NCBI GenBank assembly: GCA_001779455.1
Contig: MFKE01000024.1
Location: forward strand, 2,169 to 8,359
Source of the DNA: Candidatus Gottesmanbacteria bacterium RIFOXYB1_FULL_47_11
GTDB taxonomy: Bacteria; Patescibacteriota; Microgenomatia; UBA10105; UBA927
Direction of reading: 5' to 3'
Length of the DNA stretch: 6,191 bases
Position 1 is the first letter of the stretch. Each line of letters begins with the position of its first letter. Made by a program: the position numbers and the translations under genes. The notes under the pieces were generated by a model. It was given only the letters and a program-made list of their open reading frames with translations. It made no database searches and was not told where the DNA came from. Of this stretch, positions 1 to 4,285 are shown piece after piece.

Positions 1-275
1 TCTGCCGTCTGCCATTGGTTTGTGCGTAGCCGGCCCTCGACATAAATCTTACGGCCCTTCACCAAAAGCTGGCTACAAAGCTCTGCAAGCTTATTCCATG
101 CCACTACACGGTGGAACTCGGTTTCCTCTTTCTTTTCTCCTGCCTCCGTCGTCCACATCCGGTTTGTAGCAAGCCCAATCGTACACACTGCGGCGCCCGT
201 GGGCGTGTACCGGAGCTCCGGATCGCGTGTCAGATTCCCAATGAGCATAACTTTGTTTAAGCTTCTTGATGACAT
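1..275 (-). CDS. ssb: Single-stranded DNA-binding protein, N-terminal 91 residues (C-terminus beyond the left edge)
   Basis: This is the OB-fold protein that coats single-stranded DNA in replication, recombination and repair. Translating from the ATG at 275 gives a start MSSRSLNKVMLIGNL, then TRDPELRYTPTGAAV, a GLATNR segment, TEFHRVVAWNKLAELC and KGRKIYVEGRLRTNQWQ. These match the conserved bacterial SSB core in order (compare NKVILVGNLGQDPE...RY in E. coli). The frame stays open to position 1, so the glycine-rich linker and acidic C-terminal tip are not seen. The start is chosen because residues 2-9 align with the family N-terminus and an AAGGAG Shine-Dalgarno lies four bases upstream; the next Met (residue 10) would remove the first beta strand. 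The gene begins one base after the rpsF stop, the classical rpsF-ssb arrangement, so the two are surely co-transcribed. Identification is close to certain. Confidence 0.96.
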   Translation of the reverse strand, partial: MSSRSLNKVMLIGNLTRDPELRYTPTGAAVCTIGLATNRMWTTEAGEKKEETEFHRVVAWNKLAELCSQLLVKGRKIYVEGRLRTNQWQTA

Positions 276-276
276 A

Positions 277-555
277 TTACTCCTTCACAATGAGCAGATA
301 CCTGAGGACGTCCGTCCCCTGCTTGAATTGCTTTTCCAACTCTACTACTTTCAACGCCGGCCCTGCAATAGTCACCGCAACATACACGCCTTCCGTCTGC
401 TTTTTGATGGTATAGGCGAGGCGCTTTTTACCCATGATCGTGAGTTCAACCACCTCGCGGTCTCCGCTCACTTTCTTGACAAACTCACGGATGGGTTTTT
501 CCTCGATACCAAAATCCGGCCGAAGGACCAACATGAGTTCGTATTTCCGTTGCAT
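277..555 (-). CDS. rpsF: 30S ribosomal protein bS6
   Basis: bS6 is a small-subunit ribosomal protein that binds the 16S rRNA central domain together with bS18. The 92-residue product starts MQRKYELMLVLRPDF and contains the conserved block ELTIMGKKRLAYTIKKQTEG (residues about 37-56). It then shows the VYVAVTI strand and ends in RYLLIVKE, all typical of the ferredoxin-like bS6 fold. Its length is near the family norm of about 95-135 but on the short side, with no acidic C-terminal tail. An upstream in-frame ATG at 571-573 would add MLLLAS. I prefer the ATG at 553-555 because MQRKYE aligns with the usual M(R)xYE start, and because the upstream ATG lies at the -10 box of the predicted promoter. 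ssb follows one base after the stop. No rpsR is visible; it may lie beyond the left edge. Confidence 0.95.
   Translation of the reverse strand: MQRKYELMLVLRPDFGIEEKPIREFVKKVSGDREVVELTIMGKKRLAYTIKKQTEGVYVAVTIAGPALKVVELEKQFKQGTDVLRYLLIVKE
280..285 (-). promoter_or_regulatory. Ribosome binding site of ssb, inside the end of rpsF
   Basis: The minus strand reads AAGGAG, then TAAT, then the ssb ATG. The site lies in the last codons of rpsF, which fits translational coupling. The four-base spacing is slightly short but usable, and this is one of the clear Shine-Dalgarno sites in the window. Confidence 0.75.
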
Positions 556-563
556 AGAGGCTA

Positions 564-572
564 ATAATAGCA
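564..572 (-). promoter_or_regulatory. Predicted extended -10 promoter of rpsF-ssb
   Basis: The minus strand reads TGCTATTAT, a TGn extended -10 with TATTAT, ending eight bases before the chosen rpsF ATG. No Shine-Dalgarno fits in between. Transcription would begin at or within a couple of bases of the ATG, so the mRNA would be leaderless or nearly so. I found no convincing -35. This is a prediction from sequence only. Confidence 0.5.
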
Positions 573-599
573 TGAAAGCACAATAATCTCAACGAGGAA

Positions 600-986
600 T
601 TACGTTTGTTGCTGTTGCCACAACATATACTCCGTGCGTATGTCATCTGCGTTTCGTCCCGTCCGTTTTGCAATAAGTTCTGCTGACTTCATAATCCGAT
701 AATCTCCGCCACCATCCTCAAGTTGTGTGAGAATAAATTTCAATAGAGGCCCTTCGGATGTCATCGACTTCATCGTAAGTTTATTTAACCGTTGAGGATT
801 TTCCTGCGATAACTGAAAAAATACGTCACGAACTGTTTCCGCAAGATCAGGACTAATATCTTCCTTTGCCTGCGCCACGTCGAGTTTCATCAGTACATCT
901 TGAAACGATGAGTCAACACCCCCGCCAGAAATTTGTTTCCAAAGTGCACCCGAATCGCGATGAATTGTAGGTTTAGTTTCCCCCAT
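600..986 (-). CDS. Conserved-looking hypothetical protein, 128 aa, downstream of ychF
   Basis: I do not recognise the family. The product is soluble and largely helical in appearance: there is no signal peptide and no membrane segment. An N-terminal stretch (1-30) rich in Gly, Ser and polar residues leads into helices around 28-70 and 80-100. A C-terminal segment has the pattern AELIAKRTGRNADDIRTEYMLWQQQ (written here with its key residues K107, R108, R111, R117, W123). It starts five bases after the ychF stop with an AGGA about ten bases upstream, so it is very probably translated from the ychF transcript. The in-frame ATG at 986 is the first usable start. rpsF lies 44 bases downstream with its own predicted promoter and no obvious terminator between. 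The coding call rests on length, tight spacing and even base composition with ychF. Confidence 0.75.
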   Translation of the reverse strand: MGETKPTIHRDSGALWKQISGGGVDSSFQDVLMKLDVAQAKEDISPDLAETVRDVFFQLSQENPQRLNKLTMKSMTSEGPLLKFILTQLEDGGGDYRIMKSAELIAKRTGRNADDIRTEYMLWQQQQT

Positions 987-991
987 ATTCT

Positions 992-2053
992 TTACGTTCC
1001 TACTTTAAACTCTACGACATCTCCGTCGCGCATGACGTATTCTTTCCCCTCGCTACGCACTTTTCCTTCCTCCCGCGACGTCTTCCATCCTCCAAGCGCG
1101 ATAAAATCGTCAAATGCGACGCAGTCGGCCTTGATAAACTTCTTTTCAAAATCCGTATGGATGACGCCGGCGGCAGTAGGCGCCTTCATTCCGTTCTCTA
1201 TCGTCCAGGCGCGCGATTCGATAACGCCAGTTGTTAAAAATGATATAAGCCCGAGCATTTCATATGCTTTTTGGATAAGCCGGTCCAGACCCGATTTCTC
1301 AAGCCCCAATGATTTCAAATACTCTTTCTGTTCTGCTTCTGATAACCCCGCAAGCTGGGACTCTGTTTCTGCGCAGATGGCTAACATTGCATTCTTTTCG
1401 TTTAATTGATTTTCAGCAACGTTCGCCACGTACATCATGGGTTTCATGGTCAGCAGTTGAAGATCATGAATCGCCGACCGCAGGCCGGGATCGGTAATGA
1501 CATCGCGAGCGAGTTTTCCGTTATTTAATCCTTCTTTTAGTTTTTCAATAACTCCCCACCGCACACGCTCTTCTTTTGTCGCGGTTTGTTTCGGCTCTGC
1601 CTGTTTGGCAAGTGTTTGTAAATCCGCAAGTGCCAATTCCGTTTCCACAATTTCCCGGTCGCGCACCGGATCAACTGCGCCGGCAACATGCACTATGTTG
1701 GGATCGGGAAAAAACCGGACAACATGACAGATAATATCCATCTCGCGGACGTGCGAAAGAAATTTGTTCCCCAGTCCCTCTCCCTCCGCCGCGCCCTTCA
1801 CGAGCCCCGCAATATCGACAAACTCTACAGTTGCCGGCTTGATCGGAGGAAGCTTATCCATTTTTTCTTCGGTCCTGGTCACCTCCGCGAGTTTTTGTAA
1901 ACGGAAATCCGGCACGGGCACTACCCCGATGTTTGGTTCGATAGTCGCAAACGGATAGTTCGCCGCAAGCGCCTGCTGTTTTTTGAGGAGTGCATTAAAT
2001 AGTGTCGACTTCCCCACGTTCGCCAGCCCCACAATACCTATTTTGAGATTCAT
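992..2053 (-). CDS. ychF: Redox-regulated, ribosome-binding ATPase YchF (Obg-like, OLA1 family)
   Basis: YchF is a universally conserved TRAFAC P-loop protein of the Obg family that prefers ATP to GTP, binds ribosomes and is linked to stress and translation control. The 353-residue product has the full family layout. The P-loop GLANVGKS is at residues 9-16, and the switch region TIEPNIGVVPVPD at about 37-49. DIAGLVKGAAEGEGLGNKFL at 80-99 is the G3 motif, with Leu at the position where Ras-type GTPases have catalytic Gln. NVAE at 211-214 replaces the guanine-specific NKxD, as expected of an ATPase. The C-terminal TGS domain runs from about 270 to 350 and includes RAWTI, AAGVIHTDFEKKFIKAD and EGKEYVMRDGDVVEF. 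The length is close to E. coli YchF (363). The ATG at 2053 is fixed by the P-loop distance and a GAGGAA Shine-Dalgarno eight bases upstream. The 5' end is duplicated at 2818-2868. Confidence 0.97.
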   Translation of the reverse strand: MNLKIGIVGLANVGKSTLFNALLKKQQALAANYPFATIEPNIGVVPVPDFRLQKLAEVTRTEEKMDKLPPIKPATVEFVDIAGLVKGAAEGEGLGNKFLSHVREMDIICHVVRFFPDPNIVHVAGAVDPVRDREIVETELALADLQTLAKQAEPKQTATKEERVRWGVIEKLKEGLNNGKLARDVITDPGLRSAIHDLQLLTMKPMMYVANVAENQLNEKNAMLAICAETESQLAGLSEAEQKEYLKSLGLEKSGLDRLIQKAYEMLGLISFLTTGVIESRAWTIENGMKAPTAAGVIHTDFEKKFIKADCVAFDDFIALGGWKTSREEGKVRSEGKEYVMRDGDVVEFKVGT

Positions 2054-2087
2054 ATGAACATTTCCTCAACTATCTCAGATTTTATCA
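2003..2087 (-). repeat. Direct repeat, copy A: promoter, leader and first 17 codons of intact ychF
   Basis: This segment pairs with 2818-2903. The coding parts match at 44 of 51 bases. The flanking leaders share TGATAnAATC, the (A/G)AGGAAA Shine-Dalgarno and the overall spacing, but are less similar between these elements. The two copies are in the same orientation about 0.8 kb apart and enclose the 223-aa gene. Confidence 0.7.
2062..2087 (-). promoter_or_regulatory. Predicted ychF promoter (extended -10) and Shine-Dalgarno
   Basis: On the minus strand TGATAAAAT (2079-2087) is an extended -10 box, and GAGGAA (2062-2067) lies eight bases before the ATG. A transcript starting about seven bases after the -10 would have a leader of roughly 18-20 bases carrying the Shine-Dalgarno. 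The TGA of the extended -10 is also the stop codon of the upstream 223-aa gene, so promoter and stop share bases. The whole element resembles the one in front of the ychF relic (2879-2903). Confidence 0.5.
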
Positions 2088-2756
2088 CGAAGACAGTTCA
2101 TTTCTCGAAAGTAGTTTTGGCAGCTTCTCACCGCGTTTTTTTACTTCCTCCTGAAAATCATATAATGACATGCGCATATCGTGAGGTTTTTCAAAACCTT
2201 CTGCCTCGTTAAGAATCGACAACATACGCTCAGTGGTAATCTTCGTTTCTGCATAATTATCTGAAATGCTTGCATGAGTGAAGTCGTAATTTGAATCGAA
2301 AAAAGCGTCGGCAAATGCTCTCATCTCCTGGTCAAACTGTTCATCACCGGTTGCTGCTATGGTTCTTTGATAGTCTTCATCCGTACTACCACCGATAACC
2401 ACGTCTAATCGATACGAAACAGAATCATGATTCTGCCGTTTCTTTCCTGATTCCTCCAAGGAAATGCTGTTTATTGTACTTCCATCATGTATCATATCAA
2501 CGCTCAACGAGAGCAGTAAACGTGTCTTCTCATCGGAAAAAAGAAATGTAAACTCTGTAGCAGCCGTTATACCTATTCGATAGTCGTTCTTGTCCAAACG
2601 GACACCAAATGCATGTGTGTTATTCTGCACCAACGCTACTGCCCGATCCCTTACTTGGCGCAACATTTCCCCCTTTCGCAACAGGTTTTTCTCAATTGGG
2701 CTCAATTCCTTTGACACAACGTCACGTGATCCACTAACAGCAAGTTCATTCATCAT
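2085..2756 (-). CDS. Hypothetical protein, 223 aa, between the ychF relic and ychF
   Basis: I do not recognise this protein. It is soluble and acidic to mixed in charge, with no signal peptide and no membrane span. Residues 18-45 look like a charged amphipathic helix (SPIEKNLLRKGEMLRQ...). Residues 50-125 look like alternating beta strands (HAFGVRLD, YRIGITA, FTFLFSD, LLLSLSVDMI, SYRLDVVIG), which suggests an antiparallel sheet. Residues 140-190 contain aromatic- and Asp-rich helices (RAFADAFFDSNYDF), and the C-terminus is Lys/Glu rich. The start at 2756 is supported by a TATAAT box exactly six bases upstream, with TTGATT 17 bases further; a second Met follows directly. It ends inside the ychF extended -10, 31 bases before ychF, so read-through into ychF is likely. 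It sits exactly between the two copies of the ychF 5' end, which suggests it arrived by insertion or recombination. Confidence 0.72.
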   Translation of the reverse strand: MMNELAVSGSRDVVSKELSPIEKNLLRKGEMLRQVRDRAVALVQNNTHAFGVRLDKNDYRIGITAATEFTFLFSDEKTRLLLSLSVDMIHDGSTINSISLEESGKKRQNHDSVSYRLDVVIGGSTDEDYQRTIAATGDEQFDQEMRAFADAFFDSNYDFTHASISDNYAETKITTERMLSILNEAEGFEKPHDMRMSLYDFQEEVKKRGEKLPKLLSRNELSS

Positions 2757-2762
2757 CGGGAT

Positions 2763-2791
2763 ATTATAGGCTTACAGGACAAAAAAATCAA
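2763..2791 (-). promoter_or_regulatory. Predicted sigma-70-type promoter of the 223-aa gene, leaderless
   Basis: The minus strand has TTGATT (2786-2791), a 17-base spacer and TATAAT (2763-2768), close to the housekeeping consensus. The -10 box ends six bases before the ATG at 2756. Transcription would therefore begin at about the start codon, giving a leaderless mRNA; there is no Shine-Dalgarno. The -35 overlaps the end of the short ychF-relic reading frame. Confidence 0.6.
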
Positions 2792-2868
2792 TTATAGAAG
2801 CGTAAACTGTATTCAGGTGTGGACTTCCCCACATTCGCCAACCCGACAATCCCTATTTTAAAATTCAT
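2788..2868 (-). pseudogene. Relic of the ychF 5' end, readable as a 26-residue P-loop peptide
   Basis: From the ATG at 2868 the frame reads MNFKIGIVGLANVGKST followed by PEYSLRFYN and a TGA stop. The first 17 residues equal the YchF N-terminus except Leu3 to Phe, and include a complete Walker A motif (GLANVGKS). At DNA level 44 of 51 bases match ychF 2003-2053. Five of the six differing codons are synonymous, as expected from a ychF that was functional while it diverged. Similarity stops abruptly after codon 17. An AAGGAA Shine-Dalgarno and an extended -10 lie upstream in the same layout as at ychF. I read it as the leftover of a resident ychF whose body was replaced or displaced. A functional micropeptide cannot be excluded. 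Confidence 0.8.
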
Positions 2869-2903
2869 AATGCAATTTTTCCTTATATTGTGTGATTATA
2901 TCA
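2818..2903 (-). repeat. Direct repeat, copy B: promoter, leader and first 17 codons of the ychF relic
   Basis: This is the partner of 2003-2087. Its inner boundary (after codon 17, at 2818) is sharp. Its outer boundary lies near the extended -10 (2903), the same element that carries the stop of the 223-aa gene in copy A. That geometry fits insertion or recombination with a retained or duplicated target. Confidence 0.7.
2879..2903 (-). promoter_or_regulatory. Promoter and Shine-Dalgarno retained in front of the ychF relic
   Basis: The minus strand reads TGATATAAT (2895-2903), an extended -10 with a perfect TATAAT. AAGGAA (2879-2884) lies ten bases before the relic ATG. The distance from -10 to ATG is 26 bases here and 25 at the intact ychF, and the Shine-Dalgarno occupies nearly the same place. 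This signal may still drive transcription into the 223-aa gene. Confidence 0.5.
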
Positions 2904-2918
2904 AGATCAGTTAATTGG

Positions 2919-3437
2919 TTACATTTTGTTAGACTTTGCGACTTTCAGCATAAATCTTAAAATGACACGAAACGCTGAATTATAAGCCTCAATCCATACG
3001 GCCACCCTCTTAAGAGCGTTTTTATCCAAAAGCATCTTCTCCTTATCTAAATTTATACCGTAAATTTTTTCTCCTTTAATCTTAAAACATTTATGAATAA
3101 AATCGTTTCTTTTATCCCTCGCAGCTGTTAGTATTTGATACTCAGATTTATACTTATCCCTTGGAAAAAATGTACTCAGTCTATTTAAATAGTCTTTAAT
3201 CGTCCAATTATCTCTTTGTTCTGGCTTATAGTCCAAACCAATACCTAAAAAATATTTTTTCCCTTTTGTTACTAAAGAGTAATACAAATTTTCTAAAAGA
3301 ATTTCGAAAAATTGTGTGTAATATAGCGCATCAATGTATTGCCGCGGAATTTTAACTTCTTCTGTAAAAATCGCCTTTGCTTCTTCTAATGCGTTTGGTT
3401 GGGAGAGCGTACTGTGAGTCCCGATTTTTAAATTCAT
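2919..3437 (-). CDS. Low-GC hypothetical protein with a HEPN-like R-x4-H motif, 172 aa
   Basis: The 172-residue product is predominantly helical. It contains ARDKRNDFIHK at residues 106-116, in which R110 and H115 form an R-x4-H motif with a polar residue (N111) after the Arg. This is the active-site signature of HEPN-domain ribonucleases, common in toxin-antitoxin and defence proteins. A preceding helix rich in aromatics (ALYYTQFFEILLENLYYSL, 37-55) and a C-terminal helix (146-168) fit a HEPN-like helical bundle, but I cannot confirm homology. By hand count GC over 3001-3360 is about 30%, against about 48% in a sampled line of the RuBisCO gene, which suggests recent acquisition. No antitoxin partner (for example a MNT nucleotidyltransferase) is adjacent. 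The N-terminus MNLKIG is shared with the hydrolase and YchF. The start is supported by a TATAAT box six bases upstream. Confidence 0.7.
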   Translation of the reverse strand: MNLKIGTHSTLSQPNALEEAKAIFTEEVKIPRQYIDALYYTQFFEILLENLYYSLVTKGKKYFLGIGLDYKPEQRDNWTIKDYLNRLSTFFPRDKYKSEYQILTAARDKRNDFIHKCFKIKGEKIYGINLDKEKMLLDKNALKRVAVWIEAYNSAFRVILRFMLKVAKSNKM

Positions 3438-3452
3438 GAGGGAATTATAACA
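3420..3452 (-). repeat. Shared start module, copy 1 (HEPN-like gene)
   Basis: These 33 bases run from the extended -10 through codon six (ATGAATTTAAAAATCGGG). They match the corresponding 33 bases of the hydrolase gene (4206-4238) at 28 positions without gaps, although the downstream proteins are unrelated. Confidence 0.65.
3444..3452 (-). promoter_or_regulatory. Predicted extended -10 promoter of the HEPN-like gene, leaderless
   Basis: The minus strand reads TGTTATAAT, then TCCCTC, then the ATG at 3437. The extended -10 (TG plus perfect TATAAT) lies six bases from the start codon and there is no Shine-Dalgarno, so a leaderless transcript is predicted. No good -35 is visible. A 7-base direct repeat TAATTCC (3441-3447 and 3453-3459, minus-strand sense) flanks and overlaps the box. 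Confidence 0.55.
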
Positions 3453-3479
3453 GGAATTAGGTAACTTGCGTCACTTACA

Positions 3480-4223
3480 TCACTTAGGCATATCGAAAAA
3501 ACCTACTATTTTTTCTGCCAGCTGTTTTTCATGACGGAAAAACCAGCCATGATAGCCGTCGACCGTTTCTACCGAAAGATTTTTTATTTTCGATAAACGG
3601 GAAACTGCTTCCCGCGGAATAAATTCGTCGCGAAGCGCGAACACAAGTTTTGTCAGAACCGGTAACTGCTTGATGTTTTCGATTTTCAGAGATGTAGCAA
3701 TCAGTCCTTCCGTCCACGCTTGACGAAAATGCCGCCGAACAGAGCCCAGTCCGTCCGTTATCCACAACCAATTCTTCGCGTGTCCTTCAAATGAAAACAT
3801 ATTGTGATACAGAAGCATGATATATCCCCAACACAGCGTTATCCTTTCATACTTCATGCGGAGCGGTAAAACAGTCGTGCTTATTAATAACATTTTTTTC
3901 GGCTTGTTTGCAAACGTACATACGTATTTTGATGCAATGATTCCACTTAACGACACGCCGATAAGATAGTATTCTTTCAGTTTTAACCGGCGAATAAATT
4001 CGCCAAGCACAGAAACATAATCGTCTAACGATGTCCCCGGCGTTTTAAACTCTGACTTCCCGCGATAAATATCCGGAATATAAACGTGGTAATGCGCTGC
4101 CAACTCTTGCCCCAATGCAACATAGGATTTACTTGTCAACCACAGACTCGGAATGAGTACCAACGCCTCCCCTTTCCCAAATTCAAGATAATGGATGGTA
4201 TTTTCGCCGATTTTCAAATTCAT
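3480..4223 (-). CDS. Alpha/beta hydrolase
   Basis: This is a 247-residue protein of the alpha/beta hydrolase superfamily, probably cytoplasmic, since no signal peptide is seen. It opens with the typical strand pattern IHYLEFGKGEALVLIPS (10-26), followed by the oxyanion-region loop and YIPDIYRGKSE (48-58), equivalent to the D-x-R-G-x-G/S loop. The nucleophile elbow IGVSLSG (88-94) places Ser91 in G-x-S-x-S-G, slightly off the usual G-x-S-x-G. ALRDEFIP (196-203) gives the acid Asp199, and GYHGW (223-227) gives His225, so the triad Ser91-Asp199-His225 is complete. Substrate cannot be inferred; esterases, lipases and C-C hydrolases all share this layout. The cap region (118-180) is rich in aromatic residues. 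It is transcribed divergently from the R15P isomerase and heads the minus-strand array. Its first six codons and promoter match the HEPN-like gene. Confidence 0.9.
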   Translation of the reverse strand: MNLKIGENTIHYLEFGKGEALVLIPSLWLTSKSYVALGQELAAHYHVYIPDIYRGKSEFKTPGTSLDDYVSVLGEFIRRLKLKEYYLIGVSLSGIIASKYVCTFANKPKKMLLISTTVLPLRMKYERITLCWGYIMLLYHNMFSFEGHAKNWLWITDGLGSVRRHFRQAWTEGLIATSLKIENIKQLPVLTKLVFALRDEFIPREAVSRLSKIKNLSVETVDGYHGWFFRHEKQLAEKIVGFFDMPK

Positions 4224-4238
4224 GAGGGGATTGTATCA
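4206..4238 (-). repeat. Shared start module, copy 2 (hydrolase)
   Basis: This is the partner of 3420-3452, with 28 of 33 bases identical and no gaps. It covers the TGn extended -10, the CCCTC spacer block and ATGAATTTGAAAATCGGC. Identity drops off immediately after codon six. Confidence 0.65.
4230..4238 (-). promoter_or_regulatory. Predicted extended -10 promoter of the hydrolase, leaderless
   Basis: The minus strand reads TGATACAAT, six bases (CCCCTC) before the ATG at 4223. The TGn extension compensates for the lack of a recognisable -35. No Shine-Dalgarno is present between the box and the start. Confidence 0.55.
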
Positions 4239-4244
4239 CACCGA

Positions 4245-4273
4245 TTGCTCGGGAAATGATTTCGCTTTACAAT
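4245..4273 (+). promoter_or_regulatory. Predicted sigma-70-type promoter of the R15P isomerase-RuBisCO operon
   Basis: TTGCTC (4245-4250), a 17-base spacer and TACAAT (4268-4273) make a good housekeeping-type promoter. Transcription would start near 4280, about six bases before the ATG at 4286, so the leader is almost absent and has no Shine-Dalgarno. The hydrolase promoter on the other strand is only seven bases upstream, and the two -10 boxes (ATTGTA and TACAAT, plus-strand reading) form an inverted pair. Confidence 0.55.
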
Positions 4274-4285
4274 GGAATAAGATCC

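Noticed and set aside
199..564. Plus-strand open frame of 121 codons opposite rpsF and ssb
   Set aside because: It lies antisense to two firmly identified genes and has no recognisable protein features.
556..573. Upstream ATG that would extend bS6 by six residues
   Set aside because: It overlaps the extended -10 box, and the family N-terminus aligns at the ATG at 553-555.
933..1958. Several plus-strand open frames opposite ychF
   Set aside because: They are antisense to a clear YchF; Ser/Pro/Arg-rich compositions are typical of shadow frames.
2781..2787. Run of seven T on the minus strand after the ychF relic, as a terminator
   Set aside because: I found no stable GC-rich hairpin upstream of it. 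The T-run lies between the -35 and -10 of the 223-aa gene.
600..3437. The whole minus strand as one operon
   Set aside because: Predicted promoters occur in front of most genes, so several overlapping transcripts are more likely, although no strong terminators separate them.
2757..3479. CRISPR array, tRNA gene or transposon ends in the accessory stretch
   Set aside because: There is no regularly spaced repeat, no cloverleaf-like element and no terminal inverted repeats or transposase; the only clear long repeats are the ychF 5' copies and the start module.
4256..4285. Upstream ATG that would extend the isomerase by ten residues
   Set aside because: It lies before the predicted -10 box (4268-4273), and the extension shows no family similarity; 4286 is preferred.
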